From contig JALIRH010000150.1 of assembly GCA_023055505.1 (NCBI GenBank), forward strand, positions 186,001 through 250,000: DNA of 64,000 bases, written 5' to 3'. Below, piece by piece: positions 52,983-64,000 of the stretch. Numbering within the stretch: position 1 is the stretch's first letter; every line of letters starts with the position of its first letter. Position numbers and translations under genes: made by a program. The DNA comes from Callipepla californica brunnescens. Lineage: Eukaryota > Chordata > Aves > Galliformes > Odontophoridae. The notes under the pieces are model-generated. The model ran no database searches. It was not told the origin of the DNA and saw only the letters and a program-made list of their open reading frames with translations.

Positions 52983-55900
52983 TCACGGAGAGTAATATAG
53001 GTGTTTCAAAGGTACCAAGAGGGGGAGGTCCGCTCTCCAGGGTAAGATACAGGCCGTATTCCTGTCTTCAGCTTGTACAGGGGCATGCCCTGGCCGCCTG
53101 TACCAAACTTTTTGGCCTGATGTCTGTGGCTGCACAATTAGATCAGGCACCAAAGGGGGTGTCCTGATCTACCACAGAGACATGATAGGGTTCCTTTAGG
53201 AATAAAGACTGGAGTGTTGACCACAATATCAGTAGGCCATGTACCAATTACCGGAGGGACTACCGAACCCCCCACCTCCAGCAATCTCCCCCAAGGCGCA
53301 AGTAGGCCAAACCATCATTGTCCTACCTGCACCTTCCAAGGCCATCTTATTTTATTGGTGCCTGGTCATAGGTTCTCAGGGGCAGGGAGCAGAAGATTGT
53401 TCTCACAGCCAGTCTGAGGTCTTACCTCATTATCTGTACCTGTAATTTGGATCCTAAGTGGGGAGGCCCTTGTTGTTTGCAACATTTTCAAGGCACTGGG
53501 TCTGCCATCTCTAGGTCTTTCATTCAGATCTCGAAGGGTTTCGTGGAGTCTCTTCATCCACCCCTGCAGAGACTGAGAGTCTGTCTTCAGGGCAGCCTTG
53601 AGAATGCCATTATAACACTCAATAAGGCCTGCCCCCGTTGGATTGTATGGCAGGTGGAATCGTCACTCGACGTTGTTCTCTTCTGCCCAGCGTTGTATCA
53701 TTACACCCGTGAAATGAGTCCCTTGGTCGCTCTCAATGACTTGTGGTGTCCCGTAGGCAGCCATCAATCTCGTGAGTGCCTTGATGGTATATGCCTGGTT
53801 GGCTTTTGGTACTGGATAGGCCTGCATTAGCTCACTTGCGGTGTCAACACAGGTTAGGGCATATCTCGCCCCCTCAGATTGAGGAAGGGGGCCAGTATAA
53901 TCAACCTGCCATCGCTGTAGAGGATTGTGTCCTCTAGCAAGATGGGCTGTTGTTTCAGGCAATGACCTCGGTCTCATTCAGGAGCAGGCATCACAGTCTC
54001 GGCATGCTTGAGCTACGTCCGATAATTGTATGGGTAGTCCTCATGCTTTGGCAGCTGCCCGCATGGTCTTCTGTCCAGCATGCCGCAGCTTTTGATGTAA
54101 CCAGTAGGCGATGTTCTCAGATAGATGGGTTGAGAACTCACTAACTCGGGCTTCATCATTTCCTGGTGACTGTAGGGGTCGGTGACCAGAAACATGGTAG
54201 ACAGGTACAGTTTTGTGTTTGACTGTATTCCATATGTCTAGCCACATATCTTTGCCCCAGATTGGTTGGGAGTGGATAGTCCAGTCCTGGGTAACCCACT
54301 GTGCGATCCAAAGAGTGAGCCCCCGGTACACAGCCCAGCTATCTGTGCAGATATTCAGGATACCATCACCAGGTTCTTTGGTTGTAACCATCCACATGGA
54401 CCGCAGCTCTGCCCACTGGCTGCTTTGACCATCCCCCTTTTCAAACCAGGTCGTGTCTGTAGCAGGATGGTATGCTACTGCTCTCCACTTACTTGGGTTT
54501 TCATGCTGGACCCATCTGTGTACCAGGCATCTTCTTGAATGGGATATTTTCCTTCCGGGACGGGACTCCTCTCTGGCGGAGCAACCAAGGTTTGTTTTGG
54601 TGCATCACTGTGATACGTCACTGGGCCTAGAATCTTTTGGAGTTCTTCTTTCAACGGTGAGGAAGACAGACTACTCCTCTGGCTGAGATAGGCGACCTAT
54701 CGTGCCACTGTCTGTGCCTGGGCCACCCCTGTCTTAGGGAGGTGGATCAGATCTCTTACCCACCCCTGAATTGAAAGAGTGGTCTTAACTATGATTTCAG
54801 CCGTCTGGGTTATTGGCTCTACCACCTGTAATGCACTATAGGCAGCCAATAGCTGTTTTTCCGTCATACTATATCTATCTTCTGCTCCATGCCAGACCTG
54901 AGACCAAAATCCAATGGGGGTCCGAACAGAACTCTGACGTTGCCACAGGCCCCAGCCAAAGCCATCCTGAGTAACATGAACATCTAATTCAGCTGGGAGG
55001 GTAGGATCGAATATACCCAATGCCTGGGCTTGTTTCACCGCCTGTTTTGCCTGCTGGAAAGCATCCTGTTCTGTTCTCCCCCAATCCCATGATTGGCCCT
55101 TTTTTGTGAGTCTATACAAAGGTCTCAGCAGCTGCGCCAAATGAGGTATAAAGGAACGCCAGTATCCCAATATACCTAAAAATTCCTGCAGCTGCTTTGC
55201 TGTTGTAGGGACTGGAAATGCCTGAACCTTATCTACAATGGCACTGGGTAGCACTTTGGTCTTTCCTGACCAGACTACCCCCAGAAATTTTATGGACAGG
55301 CCTGGACCTTGCACCTTTTGAGGATTGATAGCCCATCCTCTTTCACCTAGGTAGGCAGTTAATGAATCTGCCGCCTCTCCTACTGCTTCCAGTGAATCAG
55401 ATGTTAACAGGAGATCATCCATGTAGTGGTATAGGTTGACGTTATTATTAGGTTTCCTCCAATTAGCTAGGTCACGCGCCACCAAGTTATGACAGTATGT
55501 TGGTGAATGCACATACCCCTGTGGCAGGACCTGAAAGGTCCACTGCCTGCCTCCCCATGTGAATGCAAATTGATCTTGCGATTCTTTGGCAATCGGAATA
55601 CTAAAAAATGCATTTGCCAAATCCAGGACACAATGGTAGGTCTTGATTTCCCTACTAAGTGTGTCCATTAGGGAAGCAATATTGGGTACGGCCGCATGGA
55701 TGGGTGGTGTAATTCCCTATAATCTACCGTCATTCTCCATGTTCCATCCGACTTCCGCACTGGCCATATGGGGGAATTATATGGACTATGTGCAGGTCTT
55801 ATAATACCTACTTTTTCTAGTTCCTGCACCGTTTTTGATATTTCTTCCTGCCCCCCCGGGAGTCTATACTGTCTTACATTAGTAATCCGGCGTGGTTTCG

Positions 55901-56326
55901 GCAAACAAATTGGCTCATGTTTTGCATGGCCCCTCAATACTGTCTGTATCGCCCGGATACTAATGTACCTCTTTCGAGGTCTGAACTCTCCCACAGTTGT
56001 CTGGAGAGCCAGACCCCATAAAATGTCTATGCCCAAGATGTATTCTGGGATTGGGGCAATTGACACTTTATACTCCTGGGGTGGGAGACGCCCAACCCTC
56101 AATTTTTCAACCATGTTTGGGTGACCGGAATGGTCTGTCCCCCAGATCCACCAATCATCATTCTATTGCCCTTAAATGTTGTTGGGTCTCCATATATAAT
56201 TGATGTTTCCGCACCAGTGTCCACTAGAGCCATCACCTTTTGAATATTCTTATTTGACCAAAATATCTCTAGTTCTACATAGGGCCTCCGGTCACATCTG
56301 GAGGCCCTAAGGGGACCAAAGTCCTT
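52983..56326 (-). pseudogene. pol: ERV D protease-polymerase, disrupted
   Basis: The protease VDTGAET region is near 56215, followed by the same two-base insertion as ERV B (five T on the plus strand at 56103-56107). RT is open from 55668 to 54697 with LPQGYVHSP and YMDD at 55414-55425, where A, B and C have YIDD. The homopolymer after LTKKG is A6 (55100-55105), so RT and RNase H are in frame here, unlike B and C. RNase H and integrase are broken by several stops and frameshifts (fragments 54397-54041, 53977-53663, 53557-53366). The end TGA is at 52983-52985. Confidence 0.86.
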
Positions 56327-56328
56327 TG

Positions 56329-57900
56329 TTACTCCAGGAAGCTCACTAGGTCTAAGTCTTTTACCGCAGGTGGTTCAGGCACTGTAGCCCGTGACACCTG
56401 TGGATGTTTCTTCCTTCTATTTGGGACTATAAAGTCGGCCAGATTCCAGGTTGTTGTTGGTGCTGCCTGTATTATTCGTACTCCCGATTTTCTGGGAGTA
56501 CTCTGAAATTTTTGATCATTTCTCAGTTGTTTTCAGAGCTGTAACAACACATGGTTGGGTTGCCCATCGATTTTAGCAAAGACAACCCCGGCCCATATAA
56601 GATCATTGAACATGGTCTTCCAGCATACCCGTATGGGGCCCGATCGGGGTATCTGTGGGACAGGCTTCCTTGTTTTAATCGGGAATGCCTCAGCTTCTTC
56701 TACCATACGGACATTGCGCCTAGTTCTTATGCGCTCCATTTCCCCAAGGTCTGCCACCAACTGGGCTGCCTGTTGGACGATAGCCTCCGAAGCCACTAAG
56801 GGGTTTAGTATGGAGACCAAAGTCCCATAAAGGTGAGAGGGGGCTTGCTGTAGTATTAGGTCTCGCATATCTGCCGTAAACTTTTCTGTATCAGGGCTTT
56901 CAAAGGTTTCTGAATACATAGCCTCTCTCATACCCGGTTCCCGGATGTATGTTTGGAGGTCCTCCATAGAGGACCATAAACCGGTATTGAGTGGAATGTC
57001 AGATTTGTTAGGCCATGCTAGGCAGCATGCTGCCATCAACCAATCTATAATAGAATGATTCTCATTTGTATAATGGATGGTGGCATATAATCTTTGCCTC
57101 AGGGCTGGGTGTATAATTATAGATGCTAGTTTTGACATCTCTGTCCCACTAACTAATACGCTTTCAGCTCCTGCATCCCATAACCTCAGGAGCCATGACG
57201 GTACGCTTTCTCTTGGTTTTTGATGGAACCGTTGTACTAGGTCCATCAACTCATTTGCCGTATACGGGCGAGCTGTCACATGCAAGCATGTTTCAGCAGG
57301 GGGCCATTGCTCAGGAGGCACTCCTGCTGGTCTATCCTGCGCGTTTTTTGTTTTTTGAGTTATGATTGGTCGGATCTCAAACGGATCCTCCATAGATGGA
57401 GCTTCGAGATCCGATTTAGAAATCTTGACTTCTGAAACATCCTGGTTTGCTACTTCAGGGACCTGGGTGTCCTCCACTGATACGGTACGTATTTGTCTTG
57501 TTGGCACATCTAGTCCAGGTTTGTTTTGCTACTAATGTGCCCAAGTGCTGTTCCAATTTCTCAATTCGATCTCTTAACAATTGATTTTCAGATTCTGTGT
57601 ATTTGTTGCTTCCATTTTATGTAAAGCCATTATTAGAGGCCAAGCCACAGCAGAAGCAGCTAGCCGACGTTCTTTTGTAACTAGTATGTCCTTATTTAGA
57701 CCTTGAAAATAATCTGTCAGCCAGGCTGGAGAAAGAGAAACACTCCCTGTAACCCGCAGGGGTCCCCATTTTTCAATAACGGTGACAAGACCATAATAGG
57801 ATGACCCCATAAATCCTGGAATTTGACCAGGAATTGTTTGGTCTAAGGGAGTAACATTCTCCCCCTGGCCCCATTTGAAAAGGTTCCAAATGAAAGACAT
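56329..57900 (-). pseudogene. gag: ERV D gag, disrupted
   Basis: ATG complement of 57898-57900 (MSFIWNLFKWGQGEN). A frameshift near 57570 interrupts the coiled-coil region. The frame is then open 57507-56533, covering the central conserved region, stops near 56531, and the last part ends near 56329. Same overall length and domain order as ERV C gag. Confidence 0.85.
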
Positions 57901-57989
57901 GGTTAGTTATTGTATATATTATTATATTTATTGTATATATAGGTAAATAGATGTGTACATAGGTATTATAGTTATTGTACATACTATTA

Positions 57990-58045
57990 TATACATAATT
58001 GTGTGTGTATATATATATAGTGTATATATTTATATATTTATAAAT

Positions 58046-58097
<52 letters not shown>

Positions 58098-58102
58098 TTT
58101 TT
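57990..58102. repeat. Simple repeats in the ERV D leader
   Basis: GTGTGTGTATATATAT-type runs (58003-58080) followed by about 22 T (58081-58102), between gag and the primer site. Larger than the (TA)n leader runs of B and C. Confidence 0.9.
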
Positions 58103-58123
58103 AAGCCTGCCTGCCTTGCCAAT

Positions 58124-58457
58124 TGTAGCGCTAATAACGCCAAGGAAAGCACTCAAGGAAATAGTGCAAAAGGTGGTATATTTTTGGTAGGCTTTAAGTA
58201 GGTGGTATACAAACAAATAGCAAAAGAGATTGGCTCACCTTGATGATGGTTGGGGCTCGCCAGTAACTCCACCAGGGAGGGATCTCCAACCAGAGATCCT
58301 TCCCTGCTGGTGGTCAGCCCTTAAATGGGGTCTTGGGAGAGGTGGAGTCAAACTCCACCCCTTCCAATCACACTCACTTGTGCCCCTGCAGCTGACTCAG
58401 GGCTTGCCTCAGGTGATCAATCAGTGGTTCAGGCCGTGATTCAACAGTTCCCATACA
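58124..58457 (-). repeat. ERV D 5' LTR (334 bp)
   Basis: Complement runs TGTATGGGAAC to GCGCTACA. The primer site next to it (complement of 58105-58121) is mutated (TGGCAAGGCAGG). Confidence 0.9.
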
Positions 58458-58608
58458 CCCTTCTTCCGTGGGCTGTCTTTTACTGGCGGAAGTCCTCGTG
58501 TTTTCAGTCATGGAGGGCAGCAGTATCTTTGTTGCTTTCTTTGAAGCCCCGGTTCAAGTAGTAGGTTGACTTCTGCATACACGACATGCCTTTTACAGCA
58601 GGTTAAAC
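58458..58608 (+). repeat. Segment S, copy 2 (151 bp)
   Basis: CCCTTCTTCCGTGGG to CAGCAGGTTAAAC, matching 31733-31883 in inverted orientation over its full length. It directly follows the ERV D 5' LTR and is followed by GTGGCAGTAAATG, which is absent from the other copy. Confidence 0.88.
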
Positions 58609-60415
58609 GTGGCAGTAAATGCCTGGGCATCTGTTGAAGTAGATGAAAAACGCTGTAAAATTGTCTGCTTTGTCGAAGAGTGCAGCTGATTTATAGCCTC
58701 TTACTTGTTTCAGCCTCTTCAGAACTTAATTTTCAGTACAGGAGGGTTTAAATTTGTAGTTTTTTAGCTGTTACTTGCTGTAAGTTGTCGTATCTTTTAA
58801 ATCTAGTATCCCTTCAGTTTTTCTTACAGGGCTGAAGCTTTTGAAGTCATTCCCATGTAGTAGTTTGTTTCAAGATATTTTTCTTTCCTATTTCTGAATT
58901 GTAAGGGCAGAGATTTTTCTTCTTGAACCAAAGGCAGACATTTTGTACCTGTGTTTACTTAGTTTATATTGCATGAGGAAAAGAGCTGTCTGCTCTTTTT
59001 GCTTAATGAAGTTATATGGTGTCTGAGCTGTGTCACTGCTTTATTGTGCATCAGAGGAGGACCATGTCCTGTGACTCTCATTTTCCAGCTCTCACCTAAC
59101 ATACTGGTTATTTTTCTTCCAAATGGTTAGGGTGATATGAGTGTGTACTTCTTTAAGTGCATTCTGTTGATAGTTATAACAAAGAAAAATCTGAATGACT
59201 GGGTATGAAGTGCCTCTGTCAGTCTCCATGCGCTGCTTTTGATGCGTGCAGATTGAAGTTTTGCAGCACCCTGTACAACAAAGCATTGGGAAAACACAGC
59301 AGTTCTAACTTACTAGTTTGTAGTTATTTTTGTCTTTATGGGACAAATAGTAATTAATTTTTTTTAACATCATTCAAGTGCTTGGAGTCTTTTTGATACT
59401 TCAACAAGAGCTAACTTTAAAAATAAAAATATACGCAAAGGAGTTTGTGATTAAGATGGGATTTTGAACACTCAATATTAGTTGGATCAGCCTCAATGGG
59501 AGCAGAAAGCAGCCTTAAAGTGATCCGAGCAAAACTTTGTTTGCAGCCATAGCTGGATTGTGGTGTTGTTAACAAAAAGCTGTTAAATGGAAAAAAGAAA
59601 AACTAACTAACTAAATAAAAACAAGCAAACAAACAAATCTCTAATTGTATTCATTTGTTAAGCTTTTATTTTGTTTGAGAAGCTTCAGAATCTGATGCTG
59701 TGATTGAAACTGTATTCAGCTTCAGAGGTTTAATGCTTTGGGGGAGATACAGATTGAAATATGTGCTGCCTTTAAAAAATAATAATATTTTTTGCTTTGT
59801 CTTTAAGATTAATACTGTTGCTTCTGTGGTTGTCAGTAAGGAAAGTGAAACCAAATGAAAATCCAGGTTTTTACAGTTACTGAACTAGGTAACATCTTCA
59901 GAAACGTAAATGCCTTTAATACATGTGAATGGTCTTCCCTGAGCCTTCTCAAAGCTGGGCAAAGGCCGTTCCCTCAACCTGCTCTGGGATGCCATGTGTC
60001 CTGGGCCTTCCCTGACCCTGAGTCCCTGGGATGGGCCCAGGGACTGACCCGTGAAATGTAAAAATGGTGAGCGTTGCTGCTTACTTCAGCTTTGTCAATC
60101 AAAGTGAGGAATAAGACATTTTAGGTGTATTTCTGTGCCCACGTACAAGCTGCTACTCGGTTTTTGAGCTTGTGCTGAGCTGCTGGTCATATGTTACAAA
60201 CAGGTCATTTTCAACCTATTCTGTGCAGTTCCTGGTATTGTCGTCCCCAAAACATTAGAGTGTAATCTCAAGAAAAATTTTGTCTTGATCTGCAATTTAG
60301 TGCAACCACAGAAGAATTCCAGAGTCTCTATTAGCTGGATATATTACTTACAGTGTCCTTTTTCCAGCACGAGGATGTGGCAGATGTTAGAAGTCTTTTC
60401 TGAATAACAGTCAAC
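58609..60415. other. Gene-free stretch after ERV D
   Basis: AT-rich unique sequence. I looked for RANBP2 exon 8 and later exons and found none. 59935-60060 is GC-richer and vaguely CR1-like but too degenerate to call. Confidence 0.4.
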
Positions 60416-60419
60416 ATAA

Positions 60420-60457
60420 GTAGTATGAGGGCTGCTCCTAAAGTAAGGCTGAGGAAT
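60420..60457 (+). repeat. Possible mariner-type terminal sequence
   Basis: TATGAGGGCTGCTCCTAAAG resembles the inverted-repeat start of the chicken mariner-like Galluhop element as I remember it (GGGxTGCTCCxAAAGTAA). Only one end is seen and no transposase. Confidence 0.25.
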
Positions 60458-60759
60458 TGCTTACTAAGGGATTTTCTTCACCACATCCTGCAGATAGGCC
60501 TGGTACTTGACACCTTGTAAGGTGTCATCTGCAGAATTGGTTTGAGATCTAGTAATAAAAGATACTGAAGAAGTGCTTGGTGCTGTGGTCAGCACGGTGA
60601 GGAGACAAGGATGGGGATTTTCCAGTGGAGCAGCCGTCTGCCAGGCTCACAGAAGAAATTAGCAAAGTGTGTTATAGTTGACAAAAGTTACTGGAACAGC
60701 AATAATTTCAGCATGCTGACAAGATATTATCTGTCTGTGGTGCCCTGCTCTGGACAGTG

Positions 60760-60950
60760 CGTGTCCTTTCTGCGTTTCTCAGGTTGCCCACAGAGGTGGT
60801 GTATGTCCCTTCTCTGCAGACATCCAAGGTCTGGCTGGATGGGACTCTGAGCACCTGGCTGAGATGTAGGTGTCCCTGTTCACTGCGGGGGAGTTGGACT
60901 AGGTGACCTTCAGTGGGTCCTGCAATTCATTCTGTGACGGGGAAATAAAA
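60760..60950 (+). mobile_element. CR1-type LINE 3' fragment
   Basis: CAGGTTGCCCACAGAGGTGG, GACATCCAAGGTCTGGCTGG, GAGTTGGACTAGGTGACCTT and a final ATTCATTCTGTGACGG follow the CR1 3' consensus order. Confidence 0.75.
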
Positions 60951-61643
60951 AGGAGAGTACTTGATTTCATGTTTCAATTAGTTTTACCTGAGAAATGTGA
61001 TGTAAGGTTCTTAAATACAGCCTCAGAATTATTTTGTGTGTATTTTCTTTCCTGAGATCTTCCAAAAGGTAAAAGGAACAGAAACTGGGGAAAGATAAAA
61101 TATACTTTTTTCTTTAAAATTATGTTGAGATAGGGATCTGTCTGAATCCAGGCTGTAAGCGGCTGAGTGTAGATCTGTTCAGAAGCCATCTGAGCTTTAT
61201 AAAAAACTGGTAGGAACAGTTAATAGTGAAAGGATGCTAGAGTATCCTTCAATAGAAGGCATTCAACAGCGGATGCGTTCTATCTTGTATCTATTAAAGC
61301 TTTTGGTGTTTTATGACTCTCCCAACAGATCCAGAGTCATCAGGTGCCAATAGTGTGTTTTACGCACAGAAGATTGTATCAGATTGGAACAGGAAGGATG
61401 GGCTAGGGCATATCAGTACTGTTAACAATTAATGATCCAGATGATAAGATAATGAGTAAGCTTAATTAAATCTGAATTAGTGCTATGATCCTGTTGAAAT
61501 AAATAACTTTTGCTTTAAACTTTCCTGCTCATTTTCGTATGAATGGGTTGTTTGTTGTTTTCTTCAGTGTGTGCTTTTGGTGTGTGTCTAGTTTTGCATG
61601 TCATCATTCATCAAGTTGATGATCGTGATGCTGGGAAATCCGA
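60951..61643. other. Gene-free stretch
   Basis: No gene recognised. On the minus strand it lies beyond the 3' LTR of the truncated ERV. Confidence 0.35.
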
Positions 61644-62046
61644 TGTAGTGACTTGACACAGCAATGCAATATGTCAAGCAGGTATTCCCTTTATTACAGC
61701 GCTGGGTGCACGGGGGATCCCTCCACCAAACATGCACACCAAAGAGAGAAATGAATACATATTTAAAGGTATAGCACATGCATATTCATCATATCCCAAA
61801 CTCTGGTTATCAAGGGGATTAAACCTAAGGGTCAGTTTTCAAATCTTGAAGGGGGAGAGCTCCTCATTATGCCTGAAGAAAGGGACCTGTTGGGTTACCT
61901 TGTTGGGACAACAAGATGTCCATCCTGCTTTCTTATCAACAAGCTTATTATTTTGGTTTATGCCCATCCAACACATCTAGCCCAACAGATAAATCAGCAG
62001 GGAGTAGCAGTTGTCTTTACTGTAGAGAAGCTGTTCTCATGATTCA
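61644..62046 (-). repeat. 3' LTR of a truncated ERV of a third type
   Basis: Minus-strand LTR of about 403 bp from TGAATCATGAG (complement ends 62046) to GTCACTACA (61644). AATAAAGGGAATACCTGCTTG lies on the minus strand at about 61675-61695, a typical R-U5 layout. It is preceded by the polypurine run AAAAGGGGGGAC. The 3' boundary is less sure than the 5' one. Confidence 0.65.
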
Positions 62047-62266
62047 GTCCCCCCTTTTCAATATAATTGGCAAATTCTGTTGCCCATAGCATACTACTGT
62101 CCATTATTGCCTTCCTGAAATATTTCCCAGGTTCTGCTTGGTGGTTTATGCAATTTCTTTTCCAGGTGGCATAATCATCTAGGTTCCTTCGACACTGCAC
62201 ACATATACAAGTTATCACTGTAAGAACAAAGAGCACAACTATTGCTACAAACAGTTGCTTTAGCAA
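61994..62266 (-). pseudogene. env: C-terminal tail of a retroviral Env-like protein
   Basis: Minus-strand frame of about 90 codons. A hydrophobic segment (LFVAIVVLFVLTVITCICVQ) looks like a membrane anchor with juxtamembrane cysteines, followed by a cytoplasmic tail. The frame crosses the polypurine tract (encoding IEKGG) and ends inside the LTR, an arrangement found at the 3' end of env in several retroviruses. A TGA lies upstream in frame, and I find no surface domain or earlier genes, so only a 3' remnant survives. Identity as Env rests on position and hydrophobicity. Confidence 0.5.
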
Positions 62267-62716
62267 GCATCTTCAACAACAAAGATTGCAAAGGCTTGTC
62301 ACATTATTTACATTATAGCCAATTAACGTGAAAGTCAGCAGATGGTATCACCCTGCCTCTGAAGTCTCCTGCAGTCCTTGTCCTGAAGCCGCTTGTGACA
62401 ACATGTTTTGGCAGTGAATGAGAGCAGAATAAAAAAAAATATATAGTAACTTGTAGAAGAGTGGCAATGAATCACAACGTTGTTTCCATGGATTTCTTAG
62501 AGAAGTCCATGATGAGTTGCATTTTTTAGAGTCTACTGATGCACATTTTGATTTAAATTTCTCCTTGATCTATGCTTTTTATTTCTCTTCTTTATCTATA
62601 AGGACCGAGTTCAAGATGCAGCCTTCCTATTCAGCTGAATACTAATAGGATTTCTATCTCCTACTCTGATGCCTGTTTTCATTAAACTTTGTGGAATTTG
62701 GCATCTCAGACTTTTA
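62267..62716. other. Gene-free stretch
   Basis: May include decayed internal sequence of the truncated ERV near 62267-62440. Nothing else recognised. Confidence 0.3.
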
Positions 62717-62721
62717 CCCCC

Positions 62722-62926
62722 TGTTGTGGTTTTGTGGTTTTGGTGGTGGCGTTCCACATCAGAACACCATGCAAGCAGTTACAGAGTTAATGCTGTGCTG
62801 GGAAGTGGCAGAGGGTTGGAGCTGCAGACCATTGGGCAGACGTGGCCACCGACAGTGCAGTTTTTTCCTCCACCTCTGCCTTCTTTTTTTTTCCTTGTGT
62901 CCCCTGTCACGGAGAACACCGTGACA
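62722..62926 (+). mobile_element. Solo LTR, family Y (205 bp)
   Basis: TGTTGTGGTTTTGTGG to GAACACCGTGACA, flanked on both sides by CCCCC (62717-62721, 62927-62931), consistent with a 5 bp target duplication, though the low complexity of CCCCC weakens this. Related pieces lie at 262-343 and about 49304-49420. Confidence 0.6.
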
Positions 62927-62931
62927 CCCCC

Positions 62932-64000
62932 TCCTTCAGTTTTCATGTAAACTCACAAAGAGTTTCAAACATTTTTGAGGAGAGACTGGAAGCAGATAGG
63001 TAGAAATAAATATTTATCTACACACAGATTGACGGGACACTGGTTTAACTGATGGACACACTTTCCCCCTTAATTAATTAATTAATTAATTCAAACAGGG
63101 GATAAGGGCAATGGAAAAGCCAGATGAAGAAGAAATGCTCAGCACATTGTCCAAGGAATAATTGTGACGGGTTTACCTTGGAAGGCCACCAGGTGCCCAC
63201 CTGCCACCTGCCCACTTGGACTCCTCAAAGGACGGGGAGAAAATATGGAGCAAAAACTCGTGGTGAGAACAAACAGAACACTCACTAATTACCATCATGG
63301 GCAATGGGGATGATGAGTTTAGTGAGTTGCCAATTAATAAGAGAGTAAGTCAGTGAGGACTGAAGTCAAACCAAAGATCTCATCGCCACACCCTATTCCC
63401 GCACTGACCTCGGTGCCCGTAGGGCCTCTTCTCACCCTTCTCCCGCAGATGCTGTGGTGCAGGAATTTTCCAACTCCTAAATCTGCTCTCCTGGAGCACG
63501 TCCAGTATTATCCATGGCTTAGTTCTGGCAGCAGTGGGTCCCTTCTGGAGCAGCTGGAACTGGCTCTGCTCTGACATGCTGGCCATGTAAACCTCATACT
63601 AGAGCATAGATGGGAAGGAGGCAAAGCTCCCAAAACAGCCATAGGAACTACAGAGGATTATTAGTGTATACCATTTTGTGCAGTAAAGCATCAGAGGTCA
63701 AATTTCAGCAAATCATTTCTTAAACAAACATTTCTGATAGCGATTTCCATTAGGCATACTGTCCCAAAGATCTGTAACAATGACTCATTTTAGTGGGACC
63801 ATTAATTATGGCAACAGCCAATATCGGTCTGGTTTCAAGTTTACTATGCCTAAAATAGAAACGCATGACTATGCCGTTTTTCTAATAAAAGGAGCTAGAA
63901 GTATTTAAATCCTTTTCTCTTTCACTAGCTTGCCCCTCTGGGCAGCTCCGCCCTGCACTCCAAGTCCGTCGGAGCAGGGTAGACTTGGCCGATCGCGGCA
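62932..64000. other. Gene-free stretch at the window end
   Basis: A short (TTAA)n run at about 63069-63090. Sequence such as CAAAAACTCGTGGTGAGA (63253-63270) and the GC-richer block at 63343-63600 look like repeat-derived DNA, but I cannot assign a family. Confidence 0.35.

Larger units (their letters stand above)
52343..58457 (-). mobile_element. ERV D: old provirus, antisense, decayed
   Basis: Minus-strand provirus of the same subfamily as B and C. 5' LTR 58124-58457, primer-site remnant, gag, pro-pol, polypurine tract and 3' LTR 52343-52653. The 3' side has the inverted LTR tail; the 5' side abuts segment S (CCCTTCTTCCG). No simple target duplication. With exon 7 it forms one arm of an inverted duplication whose other arm is ERV B plus exon 7. 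The leader contains long TG/TA repeats and a T-run. Confidence 0.92.

Noticed and set aside
58609..60415. RANBP2-like exon 8 downstream of ERV D
   Set aside because: No frame with acceptor, donor and RANBP2-like residues was found.

Overview
The window looks like avian nuclear DNA. It has spliced GT-AG genes, CpG-island promoters, three CR1-type LINE 3' ends and several endogenous retroviruses (ERVs). A galliform or close relative is my best guess, but the sequence alone does not fix the species. The dense ERVs and a large degenerate satellite suggest a heterochromatic or sex-linked region; this is inference.

Layout. 1-4676: mostly non-coding, with decayed minus-strand pieces of a RANBP2-like gene (3.34-4.40 kb). 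4677-10729: ERV A, a 6.05 kb provirus with perfect AGCAT target duplications and decayed gag-pol. About 10.9-11.0 kb: another probable RANBP2-like minus-strand remnant. 11.66-25.47 kb: a 13.8 kb degenerate array of TGCCC/TGCCT pentamers, broken by a 157 bp unrelated island and a solo LTR of ERV A type. 25484-31.45 kb: ERV B, then an isolated RANBP2-like exon 7 (minus strand) and a 151 bp segment called S here. About 34 kb: CpG-rich, minus-strand first exon of an EF-hand protein, probably MCC. 38.8-39.3 kb: pyrimidine tract, then a CpG island and plus-strand exon 1 of the RANBP2-like gene. 41766-47792: ERV C, a young provirus in intron 1 (GGGGC duplications, 2 differences between its 337 bp LTRs, intact gag, pol split by one frameshift). 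48.1-52.28 kb: exons 2-7. 52.34-58.46 kb: ERV D, antisense, followed by a second copy of S. 58.6-64 kb: no gene recognised; CR1, a possible mariner end, a truncated ERV with an Env-like tail and LTR, and a 205 bp solo LTR.

The seven plus-strand RANBP2-like exons join in one frame (319 codons) and encode the N-terminal TPR-type region. No exon 8 is seen, and ERV D lies directly after exon 7, so this is a truncated duplicate, or the remaining exons lie outside the window.

The main discovery candidate is structural. A unit made of ERV, exon 7 and S occurs twice, inverted and circularly permuted. Plus-strand gene order is exon 7-ERV D-S; minus-strand order is S-exon 7-ERV B. The new S/exon 7 junction joins exactly the two ends of the plus-strand homology, as expected for a circular DNA intermediate or a collapsed tandem duplication. 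B and D also share an aberrant inverted LTR tail and shared disabling indels, so they descend from one insertion, while ERV C is an independent, recent one.

The ERVs are relatives of the env-less ERV-L (class III) type: gag without a visible zinc knuckle, then protease, reverse transcriptase, RNase H and integrase, with no env before the 3' LTR.
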